Below are positions 23,789-32,502 of a stretch of 64,000 nucleotides of DNA, piece by piece. The DNA lies in NCBI GenBank assembly GCA_002085155.1, contig NASX01000017.1:8681-72680 (forward strand), written 5' to 3'. Numbering within the stretch: position 1 is the first letter of the stretch; each line of letters begins with the position of its first letter. This stretch comes from Sorangiineae bacterium NIC37A_2 (GTDB taxonomy: Bacteria > Myxococcota_A > Polyangia > Polyangiales > Polyangiaceae). Under the pieces are notes generated by a model. That model saw nothing but the letters and a program-made list of their open reading frames with translations, had not been told where the DNA came from and ran no database searches. The position numbers and the translations under genes are program-made.

Positions 23789-26421
23789 AGTCGGATGCCC
23801 AAGTTGACCATCAGGGAGAGAGGAGCGCCCGCCGCGAGATGGCGCGCGGGGAGACGAGAGCGGACGCCGTCGTTCGGCGACCAGTCAGAAGCGTAGGAAT
23901 ATTCCACGGCACCGTAGCGCACGTCGAAGAGATTAAAGGCGTCGAGGCTCAAATCGAGCGGCCCCCAGAGCAGCCCCAAGGTTGCGTCGAGGAGCGACAC
24001 GGCTTCCGAAGAAGCTCCGTAAGGAAGAGGTCGCGGTGAGAGAAACGAGAAGCCGAGCCCGGCGCGCCCAACGAGTGCGTTCGGACCCAGGCGCCTCAGC
24101 AGCTCTTTTTTCACTGAAGCATCGAGGCGGACCACGAGGGGCGGTACGAAGGGGACGCGCGCGCCAGAGGTGAGCGGAGAGATCGGTTCCTCCGCTGTGG
24201 GAGGCGGAGGGTCTGTGAGGCGAGCGTCCACAAACGTCGAGGATAAGGAGAGCAAAGACCACTCGACAGGACGCGCGAGGATATAGAGAGTCGCGCCGGC
24301 TCGCGACGTCGGTCCTGTTGCTTCGAGGCGTCCTTCGCTCGGATCGAAGGCTAGGTCGTTCGAGAGCGTCGTGTAGAAGCCGCCGAGCGCCGCTTCGAAG
24401 ACGTCGTCGCTTCTGTAGCGAACGCCGATGTCCGTGGAGTGGACCTTGGTGAAAGGGGCCTCTTCGCCGTCCTCGAGCATCCGGCCTGCGGGAGAACGGT
24501 AGCCTTGGCCGTAAGCGGCCATGACTTCGAGAGCGGGAGTGAATCGGAAGGTGAGGCTGGTTCGGGGACCGGCTGCCATCCCTGCTGCGGAGCGGCGGTA
24601 GCCAGGAATGCTCGCGTCTTCGGGGCGAGAGCGCTCGGCGACCTGATGGAGCCGGTCGTCGACCGAGTAGCCGAGCAGGTCACCGCGCAGGCCGACGCGC
24701 GCTGTGACAAAGCGGGTCAAATCGACGTTCAGGTCTCCGAATAGGCCCGCGTCCGCGGCGCGGATGGTCGCGTCGAGGCGCTTGTCCCAGATCTGATTGT
24801 TCGAGGCGGCATCGATCAGGTTCTGGGATTGGTCGATGGTGTCGACGCGCCCGGTGAGCCCGACCTCGATCGATGCCTTTGCCCACGGGGTGAGCTCCGC
24901 CTTCGCCGTCCGGTAGCGGCCTTTCAGACCGAAGGAGAGCGTCTGATTTTCCTGCTCGAAAAGGTCGCCGCGTCCACTGGTTCGATCGAGGAGCGAAGAA
25001 CGCTCGAGGAAACCTGTGAAGTTCCCCTGCAGCCTGAAGGTGTCATAGCCGAGCCAGACTCCCGCCTCACCATTCGCTCCGTCTTCTCCGAGATAGTCGG
25101 CGAACAACCCCGCCAGAAAGCGGCCCGTTTGACCACCCTGAGCGCGCGCTGTCGCTTCATCGTAGACGCAGAGAAAACAAACGGCGCCGCTGTCGATATC
25201 GTCTCGTCGAAGCACGCCCGCCGAGCTCGAGCGGGCGACGTTCATGAGGGCGATGGCTCGAAAGGTCAGCTCGCCTTTGCCGAAGCGATGCTGAAGATTG
25301 AGCCGGGCGCTCTGGCCGCGCCGATTTTGACCAAAGCCGTCGGTGCTTCGATACTCGGCGGCGCCGAAGCTCTCCTCACGTTGACCCTGCGGGGCAAAGA
25401 GGGCGAGCTGGCGGAAGGAGTGAAAAGAGCCGTAGCTCGAGCGAAGCGTGACCCCGCGCGCCGCTTCTGGAACGCCGAGCCGGGCGTCGATGGTGCCAGC
25501 GATCGCGAAGTCCCCTTGTTCTGGATCGTAGATTCCCTCCCGGACCGATAAGGAGGAGACCGCGTCCGCGATGAGCAGGTCCATGTCGGAATAGCCCTGC
25601 CCATGGATGTGGGAGGGAAGATTGATCGGCACGCCACCGACGCGAAACTCAATGTCCTGTCCGTGTTCGCTATCGAATCCGCGCAGCATGTAGTTGTGCG
25701 CGACGCTCGCGCCTTCGCCGCGCCCGACATAGAGCCCCGGCACGGAGCGAAGGATTTCGGCGCCTTCGGAGCGAGGAGCCGCGAGCAAGGTGTCGCGGCC
25801 GAGGTCGAAATCTCCGGTGCTTCGGGCTTTCGGCCGGAGCTCCCGGGCACCTTCCACGGTAACTTCGACAGGGACCCCCTCCACCTCAGGGCCTTGGGGC
25901 TTGTGAGCGTGACCGTGAGCTTCGGTCGCTCCGCCGAGCAAGAGCTCGGGGGGAATGAAATGGAAAGGAATGCGGATCTGGGAGCGTACGGGGTTGTCGT
26001 CGCGGTAGGCCGGGACGAACTTCCATTGACGGACCGCCTCGAGGGCCGCCTCGTCGAAATCGCGACCACCGGAGGCGAGCACGCGCGCGCCGGTGACGTC
26101 TCCCTGCTCAGAGATCTCGACCACGAGGACAACGTGGACCTCGACCGCGTCGAGGATATGACCCTCTGGATAGATCGCTTCCTTTTGGACGAGGACCTCC
26201 GGGAGCCGAACGGCGGGGGGCTTTTCGGCAGCAGGAGCATCCGCTTCGGTGGCGGGCGGGTTCCCGTTCGACGACGGTGGCGCGTCTTTCGGCGCGCCTT
26301 CGGTCGGCTCCTCGGCCTCGGAGGGGCGTTCTTGGCCTTCTGAAGCGTCGGACTCAGCGCTCGGCTCTTGGGCCAGGCTTGGTGCCACATTCAGGAGCGC
26401 GGCCAGGCAAAAGGCTGCCAT
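23785..26421 (-). CDS. TonB C-terminal domain fused to a TonB-dependent outer-membrane receptor
   Basis: The start is ATG 26421, preceded by GAAGGAG. A 173-codon open extension upstream is antisense to the next gene's leader and unsupported. The 878-residue product has a signal peptide (to about 18) and an acidic/Pro-rich linker. A TonB C-terminal-like domain follows (about 75-158: IYPEGHILDAVEVHV...FDEAALEAVRQWKFVPA), then a His-rich segment AHGHAHK (168-174), a plug domain (about 185-330, including LRGFDSEHGQDIEFRVGGVPI) and a 22-strand-type barrel to the end (final residues LMVNLGIRL). The receptor imports a scarce ligand powered by ExbBD. The fused TonB-like domain may self-engage or dock the energiser. 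The His-rich patch hints at a metal, unproven. It is translationally coupled to the lipoprotein downstream. Confidence 0.85.
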   Translation of the reverse strand: MAAFCLAALLNVAPSLAQEPSAESDASEGQERPSEAEEPTEGAPKDAPPSSNGNPPATEADAPAAEKPPAVRLPEVLVQKEAIYPEGHILDAVEVHVVLVVEISEQGDVTGARVLASGGRDFDEAALEAVRQWKFVPAYRDDNPVRSQIRIPFHFIPPELLLGGATEAHGHAHKPQGPEVEGVPVEVTVEGARELRPKARSTGDFDLGRDTLLAAPRSEGAEILRSVPGLYVGRGEGASVAHNYMLRGFDSEHGQDIEFRVGGVPINLPSHIHGQGYSDMDLLIADAVSSLSVREGIYDPEQGDFAIAGTIDARLGVPEAARGVTLRSSYGSFHSFRQLALFAPQGQREESFGAAEYRSTDGFGQNRRGQSARLNLQHRFGKGELTFRAIALMNVARSSSAGVLRRDDIDSGAVCFLCVYDEATARAQGGQTGRFLAGLFADYLGEDGANGEAGVWLGYDTFRLQGNFTGFLERSSLLDRTSGRGDLFEQENQTLSFGLKGRYRTAKAELTPWAKASIEVGLTGRVDTIDQSQNLIDAASNNQIWDKRLDATIRAADAGLFGDLNVDLTRFVTARVGLRGDLLGYSVDDRLHQVAERSRPEDASIPGYRRSAAGMAAGPRTSLTFRFTPALEVMAAYGQGYRSPAGRMLEDGEEAPFTKVHSTDIGVRYRSDDVFEAALGGFYTTLSNDLAFDPSEGRLEATGPTSRAGATLYILARPVEWSLLSLSSTFVDARLTDPPPPTAEEPISPLTSGARVPFVPPLVVRLDASVKKELLRRLGPNALVGRAGLGFSFLSPRPLPYGASSEAVSLLDATLGLLWGPLDLSLDAFNLFDVRYGAVEYSYASDWSPNDGVRSRLPARHLAAGAPLSLMVNLGIRL

Positions 26422-26680
26422 CGCTCCTTCAGAGCGTGAGGCGATGAGGTGGGTCAAAGGCAAGACGCCGCGCACAGGGATGCGGGCCGTAACAAAAGGG
26501 TCCTCTTGATGCAACTGACTTGCGATAGGGCGTTTCACCCACGGATTTGGCGATGAATGAGTGGGGAGAGGGAGCCTCGGGCCATCGGCCCCGGATGTAG
26601 GTTTGCCAGCTTCGGGCGGTTGCGGTTCACTCGCCGCAAGGAGCCGATTGGACGACAGAATTGGAGACCCGAGACCAGTG

Positions 26681-27970
26681 ATGAGGGTGTTGGAGGAGAA
26701 AGGACCTGTCCCGGGGTGGCGCTCAGTCTGGGCCCTGCTCGTGCTGCTTGTGAGTTTGTGCTGGGCGAGCGTGGCGCTCGCCACGGAGAAGCCCGCGGCT
26801 GTCCGACTCGGAGACGAAGTCGTTTTCACCCTCGAGCGCCCGCTCGGCAAACAGACGGCCAAGGAGCGCGCTGCCGCGGCAGAAGCGGCTCTCGAAGCGC
26901 TCGTGCTGGAAGAGCCCGGGGAAATCAAGATCATCCGCAAGCCGGGGTCCTCTCTGCTTCAAGTCGGCTCGACCACCATCGTGGAGCTGACCGAGGAGGA
27001 TCAGATCGCCGAAGGGCGCGCCGATCTCGAGTCGTACGTGAGCGAGGTGGCCATGAAGGTGCGCTCGGGGCTCGAGCGCGAACAGCGTCGCTCCCGCATC
27101 GCCCGTCGTGTCCTCAGCATCTCGAGTGTGGTCTTCCTTGGCCTCATCGCGCTCTTGCTCCTCCGGGCTGTGCGAACTTGGGCGAGGAGCGCCGATGAGT
27201 GGGTTGACGCGCAGGGGGACCGCATCGGAGCGCTCCGCATCCACACCGTCGAGCTGATGCACCCGGCCGCGGCCCGTGAGGCGGTCCGCATCGGTACACA
27301 AGGGGCTCTGTGGCTCTTGCGCTTCGGCATCCTGTACGCCTGGGGACTCCTCACGCTCTCCTTGTTCGACTCGACGCGGGCGCTCGCGCAGCGCATGACC
27401 GGGCGACTCTTCTCGCCGGGGGCGGAGTTCCTCGAGCGCCTCGGGGCCCAGGTGCCGATCCTGGTTGCGTTCTTGATCGGCGCGGTGGTCCTGCTCATCG
27501 CTGTGCGGTTTGCGCTCGCCTACTTCGCCGCCATCGAGAAGGGCGAGGTCGACAGCGACTGGGCGCGACCGGAGACGGCGCGCGTCACCGGAAGGCTCGT
27601 CGCTTTTGGCATCGTCCTCGGGGCGATGCTTTTTGTGGTCCCACTTCTGACCGGTAAAGACGATGGGCTCCTGACCCGGGTCGGAGTCTTGGCTCTCGGG
27701 GCCGTGGCCCTCGCGCTCACGCCGCTCTGGGCTTCTTGTGCGCTTGGCATTCGACTCGTCTACGCGCGGCACATTCGGGTCGGGGATTTTGTCGTCTACG
27801 GCGGCCACGCCGGGCGGGTGCTCGAGGTCGGTTTGTTCGACATCACGCTCATCGACGACGAGGACATGAGCGTCCGCGTGCCGCACCTGATGAGCCTCTG
27901 GCACGTGACGCGGGCGCCGGTGCATCGCAGGGAACGCAGGGAACGAGTGAGGCGGGGGAGGGAGCGGTGA
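26681..27970 (+). CDS. MscS-type mechanosensitive channel-like protein
   Basis: The product of about 429 residues starts at ATG 26681 (MRVLEEKGPVPGW). It has a signal-like first helix ending near ALATEKPA, a periplasmic segment with coiled-coil character, and several membrane helices. A beta domain near the C-terminus (IRVGDFVVYGGHAGRVLEVGLFDITLIDDED) matches the MscS cytoplasmic beta domain, including the G-D-x-V/V-x-V pattern. The C-terminal alpha/beta part of classic MscS is missing and is replaced by a short Arg-rich tail. Such proteins release solutes on hypo-osmotic shock or regulate ion flux. Its stop overlaps the next start (GTGA), coupling it to two antiporter-like genes. Confidence 0.75.
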   Translation: MRVLEEKGPVPGWRSVWALLVLLVSLCWASVALATEKPAAVRLGDEVVFTLERPLGKQTAKERAAAAEAALEALVLEEPGEIKIIRKPGSSLLQVGSTTIVELTEEDQIAEGRADLESYVSEVAMKVRSGLEREQRRSRIARRVLSISSVVFLGLIALLLLRAVRTWARSADEWVDAQGDRIGALRIHTVELMHPAAAREAVRIGTQGALWLLRFGILYAWGLLTLSLFDSTRALAQRMTGRLFSPGAEFLERLGAQVPILVAFLIGAVVLLIAVRFALAYFAAIEKGEVDSDWARPETARVTGRLVAFGIVLGAMLFVVPLLTGKDDGLLTRVGVLALGAVALALTPLWASCALGIRLVYARHIRVGDFVVYGGHAGRVLEVGLFDITLIDDEDMSVRVPHLMSLWHVTRAPVHRRERRERVRRGRER

Positions 27971-29196
27971 ATCCCGTCCTGCTCCTCGTCGCCCTGCTGG
28001 TAGCTGCCTACCTGGGGGGACTCGTTTCTTCGAAGCGCACCCTGAATCTCTCCTCCGGCGGCGAGTTTCTGGTCATCGGCGCCCTGGTGGGACCGACGAT
28101 GCTCGGTTTTGTCGACCGGGAGACCCTCGACTCTTTTCGTCCGCTCTTGCTCATGGCGCTCGGCTGGATGGCGGCTGTTCACGGTCTGTCCCACGGCGCC
28201 TTGGGGGCTGGGGCGGTGCGCGCCCGGAGCTACTTCGCCTCGGTGTTCGCGACCTCTGTGGCCGCGGCGGTGATGGGCACTTGTGCTTTCTTCATCTCGG
28301 GCTTTCTCGGAGCCTTCAGTGGGGACGAGCGATTCTTGATCGCGCTCGCGGCGGCCTCCGTCCTCTCGGGCACGCGTGAGCTGCACTTCCCGAGCTCTGA
28401 TCTACCGTCGGCGACGCGCTACCGCGCCGAAATCGGCAACTCTCACAACTTGGTGGGACTCGGACTGCTGGCGGCCATTCCATCTCTCGTTCCACCGGAG
28501 GCCGCGTTCCGTTTGCCTTCCTGGTCGTGGCCGCTGCTCGGTGTGGCCACCGGCATCGTGCTCGGGGTGACTGTGGCTTCTCTCATCGGTGCTTCTCTGC
28601 ACCGGGCGGAGCTCTGGCCGATCCTTCTCGGGGCCGTGCTGATGACCGTGGGGCTGAGCTTGCGCTTCGATCTCCCGCTGTTGCCACCAGCTTTTGTGCT
28701 CGGGTCGACCGTCGTCGCGCTCTCCCCTGAAGCTGCCAAGGTGCGAGCCCTCACCCAAAAGACGGAGCGACCCCTCGTCTTGCCGGTGACGATCCTCGCG
28801 GGAGCGTTCATCGCCTGGCAGATGCCGTCCGTGACCTGGCTCTTTGTGGGCTGCATGGTGGTCTTGCGGGGCCTTGTCCAATATGCCCTGGGGCGCGTCT
28901 TCACAGCGGGTGCGGGGAGCGTCTCGGCAGGCGCTCACGTGTTTGCTCTCTCGTTTCTGCCCGTGGGAGCAAGCAGCCTGGCGATCGGTTTGACCATCCT
29001 GTTCTGGGATGAAGGTATGGTGGGCCGCTCTGCTTTTGCCATGGCAGCGGTGGCCCTGATCCTCGGAGATCTCTTAGGGACGAGGGCGCTCGGGCGAGTG
29101 GCACTCGTCTCTGAGTCTGATCCTGCACCCGCACCTGAGCCTGACGCTCAGGAGGACGAAGAACCGGCGGCTCGGCCGGAGGAAGAAGCTGTATGA
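27967..29196 (+). CDS. Antiporter-like membrane protein (CPA-related, divergent)
   Basis: Start GTG 27967 overlaps the stop of the MscS-like gene as GTGA. The product of about 409 residues has 11-12 hydrophobic helices. It opens NPVLLLVALLVAAYLGG, then LSSGGEFLVIGALVGPTMLGFVDRETL, which resembles the first helices of CPA2 cation:proton antiporters (G-x-x-x-G-P). The paired acidic residues of the transport core are not obvious, so it may be a regulatory or partner subunit. The C-terminal tail is very acidic and Pro-rich. It overlaps the next, clearer antiporter gene by ATGA. The three genes form one coupled operon. Confidence 0.65.
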   Translation: MNPVLLLVALLVAAYLGGLVSSKRTLNLSSGGEFLVIGALVGPTMLGFVDRETLDSFRPLLLMALGWMAAVHGLSHGALGAGAVRARSYFASVFATSVAAAVMGTCAFFISGFLGAFSGDERFLIALAAASVLSGTRELHFPSSDLPSATRYRAEIGNSHNLVGLGLLAAIPSLVPPEAAFRLPSWSWPLLGVATGIVLGVTVASLIGASLHRAELWPILLGAVLMTVGLSLRFDLPLLPPAFVLGSTVVALSPEAAKVRALTQKTERPLVLPVTILAGAFIAWQMPSVTWLFVGCMVVLRGLVQYALGRVFTAGAGSVSAGAHVFALSFLPVGASSLAIGLTILFWDEGMVGRSAFAMAAVALILGDLLGTRALGRVALVSESDPAPAPEPDAQEDEEPAARPEEEAV

Positions 29197-30608
29197 GCGG
29201 CGGCGGACGTGGCTGGCGACATCGAGTCGTCCAAGGGCTCTCTCTCATCATCGTGCTCGCCGTCCTGTTGGTGGCGAGCCAGGTCGGGCAAAGCTCATCG
29301 GCTCCCGGCGGACTCACCCTGGCCCTCGGTCTATTGCTCCTGCTCGGAGTTCTGCTGAGCGAAGTGCTCGATGTGGTGGGGCTGCCGCACTTGACCGGTT
29401 ACCTCGCCGCCGGCGTGCTCGCCGGACCTCACGTTCTTCACATGGTCGACCATCAGGCCGTCGACCAGCTGAGCCGGGTCAATGGCCTCGCCCTGACTTT
29501 GATCGCCCTGGCCGGTGGTCTCGAACTTCGCCTCACGACGCTCCGCGAAGTGCGCAAGAGCCTTCTGCGCGCGACGATCGTCCAGTCGACGGTCGGTCTC
29601 GCGGTCTCGACGTTCGTTTTCTACGCCATGAAGCCTTACCTGCCGTTTTTGAACGAGCTGGAGCCTCAGGCGGCCTTTGGTGTGGCTCTTTTTTGGGGCG
29701 TGCTGGCGATCAGCCGAAGCCCGTCAGCAACCCTCGGTATCTTGTCCCAGACGCGAGCAGACGGACCTCTCACCCGCTTCTCCCTGGCATTCGTGATGTC
29801 CTCGGACATCGTCGTGATCTTGCTCATGGCTGCGGCGATGGTCATTGGCAGGCCGCTCATCGATCCCAGCGCGACCATCTCGCTCGAGGCCTTCCGTGGC
29901 CTCAGCCACGAGATCTACGGGAGCATCTGCGTCGGTACGACGCTGGGTCTGGTGCTCGCGCTGTACCTCCAGTTTGTCGGGTCGTACCTGATGATCGTCT
30001 TGGTCCTGCTCGGCTTTGGTTTCTCCGAGGCGGTCCAATATCTGCACCTCGAGCCGCTGCTCACATTCCTGACAGCGGGATTCGTGGTCCAGAACCTTTC
30101 ACCCCACGGCGACCGTCTGCTTCACGCGATTGAAGAGTCCGGAGCGATCGTCTTCGTAGTGTTCTTTGCAACTGCGGGGGCGCACCTCGATCTGCCGCTC
30201 TTGTTCTCGATGTGGCAGGTCGCGCTCTCCCTTGTGGCCTTCCGGGCGCTGGCGACGATCTTGAGTCACCTCATCTCCTCCCGTTGGTCCAAAGACACGC
30301 CAACTCTCAGGCGCTGGGGATGGTCCTCGCTCCTCAGTCAGGCCGGCCTCACGCTCGGCCTCAGCATCATCGTCGAGCGCGCCTTCCCGTCCTTCGGTCC
30401 CCAGTTCCGATCGCTCGTGGTCGCCACAGTGGGCATCAACGAGGTCTTGGGCCCGATCTTCTTCAAGACAGCGCTCGATCGAACCGGTGAGACGGGGGCT
30501 GGGGTCGCGGCGGCTGGATCCGAGGGGAATCTCCCCCGGGCGAGCCTCCGGCCCCCGTCCGAAATGTCTGAAGCGCCGGCGACCGAGTCGCCGGCGCCGG
30601 AAGCTTGA
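29193..30608 (+). CDS. Cation:proton antiporter (CPA2 family)
   Basis: The 471-residue inner-membrane protein starts at ATG 29193, overlapping the upstream stop (ATGA). About 12-13 helices are present. LPHLTGYLAAGVLAGPHVL is the typical CPA2 second-helix region, and ALAGGLELRL, ISRSPSATLGIL and MSSDIVVILLMAAAM correspond to the core helices, the last with Ser-Asp instead of the common Asn/Asp-Asp pair. It should exchange Na+ or K+ for H+ and help set internal pH or volume. Context with an MscS-like channel points to osmotic or ionic homeostasis. No TrkA-N/C domain is fused. The C-terminal 40 residues are disordered and Pro/Glu-rich. Confidence 0.8.
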   Translation: MSGGGRGWRHRVVQGLSLIIVLAVLLVASQVGQSSSAPGGLTLALGLLLLLGVLLSEVLDVVGLPHLTGYLAAGVLAGPHVLHMVDHQAVDQLSRVNGLALTLIALAGGLELRLTTLREVRKSLLRATIVQSTVGLAVSTFVFYAMKPYLPFLNELEPQAAFGVALFWGVLAISRSPSATLGILSQTRADGPLTRFSLAFVMSSDIVVILLMAAAMVIGRPLIDPSATISLEAFRGLSHEIYGSICVGTTLGLVLALYLQFVGSYLMIVLVLLGFGFSEAVQYLHLEPLLTFLTAGFVVQNLSPHGDRLLHAIEESGAIVFVVFFATAGAHLDLPLLFSMWQVALSLVAFRALATILSHLISSRWSKDTPTLRRWGWSSLLSQAGLTLGLSIIVERAFPSFGPQFRSLVVATVGINEVLGPIFFKTALDRTGETGAGVAAAGSEGNLPRASLRPPSEMSEAPATESPAPEA

Positions 30609-30631
30609 GCGACGCGCGCTCTCGCCCGCGA

Positions 30632-31651
30632 CTAGTCGTCATGGGCGACCAGACGCAGAGGCTGATCGCTGATCTTCATCTCGAGCACGCTCCGCTTGCC
30701 TTGAGCGTCGCCGCCAATTTGGAGCTCGGTGGCAGGGTTACACTCGATTTTCACGGCTTCGACGAGGAAGTCGAAGAGAGTGCTCGGATCATCGAAAGAA
30801 CCGTTCCACATCGCCCCGATGTTCTGGGCAAACTCAAGAGAGCCCATGGTCGAGACGCGCAGATGCATGCGGTCCGGCTCGATGTCCGCGAAGGGGAACA
30901 TGCGGAGCCCGAAGCCGTAATAAGGGATCGTCGAACAGCTCGCGATGCGCGCCTTGCCTTCGAAGATGACCTCTCCGTGGGCGAAGGGGCGACCGATGAT
31001 CTGTTTTCCTTTTCCCACTCGGTGGCAGGGGCCGCCGAGGTTCGTGATGCGGAAGAAGGGCATTTCCTTGCCGATCTGCTTCGGGATGGAGCGGGTCAAA
31101 GCTGCCAAGGAATACCCGGCGAGACCGACGCCGATCGAGCTGAGAGGAGTCCCCCGGAGGCGTCGATTCAGAGCGATGTAGTCGGCCAAGACCTCGGCGT
31201 CCGCACCGAGACCAGCGAAGGGCGTCAGGAAACCTTCTACCTCCACCATCCTGATCTCCCGCGTCAGCGGGGAGCGTGCGAGCTCGAGGAGCTCGTGGTC
31301 GGAGATGTCGCGCAGAGAGCGGTCGGGGCCGGCAACTTTGGCCATCGCGTTGCCCGTACCGAGCTTGAGGACTCCGAGGCGGGGCGTGGCCACGTCTTGC
31401 TCGCGGGCGCGCCGAGTGATCTCGGTCACCATGACCGTGAAGGTTCCGTCCCCACCGCCGACGAGCACTGTGTCGTACTCGTCACGGAGGATGCGGTCGG
31501 CGATGGGCCCGACGTCCTCGAGGCTCTTTGAGACGAAGACGTCCCGCTCGCCAAAGAGGCGTCCCAGGCGTGAGCAGATCTCGGGCGTGACGCTTCCTGC
31601 GTTGCCGTTCAGTACGAAAGCAACGCTAGATTCCCGAGCACCGGTGGGCAC
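30632..31651 (-). CDS. Diacylglycerol kinase-family lipid kinase
   Basis: The product of about 339 residues is placed at GTG 31651, preceded by GGAGAA. A GTG at 31669 would add six residues. The N-terminal catalytic domain has VLVGGGDGTFTVM (nucleotide loop) and LGVLKLGTGNAMAKVAG, the DAGK/YegS signatures. The C-terminal beta domain follows. It should phosphorylate diacylglycerol, sphingosine-like bases or a related lipid. In bacteria these enzymes recycle diacylglycerol or act in lipid modification. It lies about 30 bp downstream of the chlorite dismutase-like gene and probably shares its transcript. The lipid substrate cannot be told from sequence. Confidence 0.85.
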   Translation of the reverse strand: MPTGARESSVAFVLNGNAGSVTPEICSRLGRLFGERDVFVSKSLEDVGPIADRILRDEYDTVLVGGGDGTFTVMVTEITRRAREQDVATPRLGVLKLGTGNAMAKVAGPDRSLRDISDHELLELARSPLTREIRMVEVEGFLTPFAGLGADAEVLADYIALNRRLRGTPLSSIGVGLAGYSLAALTRSIPKQIGKEMPFFRITNLGGPCHRVGKGKQIIGRPFAHGEVIFEGKARIASCSTIPYYGFGLRMFPFADIEPDRMHLRVSTMGSLEFAQNIGAMWNGSFDDPSTLFDFLVEAVKIECNPATELQIGGDAQGKRSVLEMKISDQPLRLVAHDD

Positions 31652-31680
31652 GACGACTTCTCCGAGCACGGACGAGAGCT

Positions 31681-32436
31681 TCAGCGATTGCCCGGCGAGC
31701 GGAAGGCGGCGCGGCCGACGAAGAAGGGGCCCATCTGCGAGATATACTCGGAGGTTTGACGAGTGCCGCGCATCGTCTGGACCACGTGAGAGAGCGGGTG
31801 CAGCTCGCGCCCGATGAGACCGATGACGAACTCGTTATCGTTTTCGTCGAGACCGTGGCACGCGAGCCGTACGTCGTGAGCCAAGTCGGCGGCCCCATAA
31901 CGCTTCCCGATCTCACCGTGTTCTCTCAAGATGGCGCCCTTTTCCTGCCCGCTCAGTTTCTCGAACGCGCCGCTTCGACGCAGCGGATACCAAACCGCGA
32001 AGTTCCAAGCATCGTTCATGACCGTCTCGACGGGACGCCGGAGCAGCCAATAGTCGAGATCTTGCTCGTAGCCGGTCGAGTAGGTGCGTCCGAACATCGT
32101 GAGGTTCGATCGATACCGGGGCGCGCTGTCCTTGGCGGAGCCGAGGGAGTTCAGCGCCGGGCGCAGCCGCGTGACGAAGTCGGCCGGGTCGGGGGAGAAG
32201 GTCAGGACGCCGAAGGACGCGGGGTGGTTCACGTCTTCGTAGACGACCACCGGCATGCCCCGGTCCGCGACGGCCGATCCAATGGCGGTGGAAGTTGTTT
32301 CGCTCGGCCTCTGGAACTCGAGGACGAGCAGCTGCATGAAGAGCCGAGAGTCGAGATATTGCGGAGTTCCATCGCGGGGAGCGCCGCGTTCGCGGAGGTC
32401 CAGGCTCGATTCTTGGCTATCGTGCGGGGCGGTCAT
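31681..32436 (-). CDS. Chlorite dismutase/HemQ-family haem protein
   Basis: The 251-residue product starts at ATG 32436 (MTAPHDSQESSLD). Family texts are clear: VVVYEDVNHPASFGVL, WNFAVWYPLRRSGAF, LREHGEIGKRYG (the His in REHG is the expected proximal haem ligand) and HPLSHVVQTMRGTRQTSEYI ending in MGPFFVGRA. Members are either true chlorite dismutases or HemQ coproheme decarboxylases. No perchlorate genes are nearby, so a haem-related or peroxidase-like role is more likely, and HemQ function is not proven. It is divergent from hisZ over 66 bp and upstream of the lipid kinase. Confidence 0.85.
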   Translation of the reverse strand: MTAPHDSQESSLDLRERGAPRDGTPQYLDSRLFMQLLVLEFQRPSETTSTAIGSAVADRGMPVVVYEDVNHPASFGVLTFSPDPADFVTRLRPALNSLGSAKDSAPRYRSNLTMFGRTYSTGYEQDLDYWLLRRPVETVMNDAWNFAVWYPLRRSGAFEKLSGQEKGAILREHGEIGKRYGAADLAHDVRLACHGLDENDNEFVIGLIGRELHPLSHVVQTMRGTRQTSEYISQMGPFFVGRAAFRSPGNR

Positions 32437-32502
32437 GGCCCGGAACGAATACAACGGAATCCGGGTGACTCACAGGTCCGTTCTTGATAAACCCCGCCGG
32501 CT

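Noticed and set aside
26422-26940. 173-codon N-terminal extension of the TonB receptor
   Set aside because: Ser/Arg-rich non-protein-like text, antisense to the MscS-like gene. A good Shine-Dalgarno supports the ATG at 26421.
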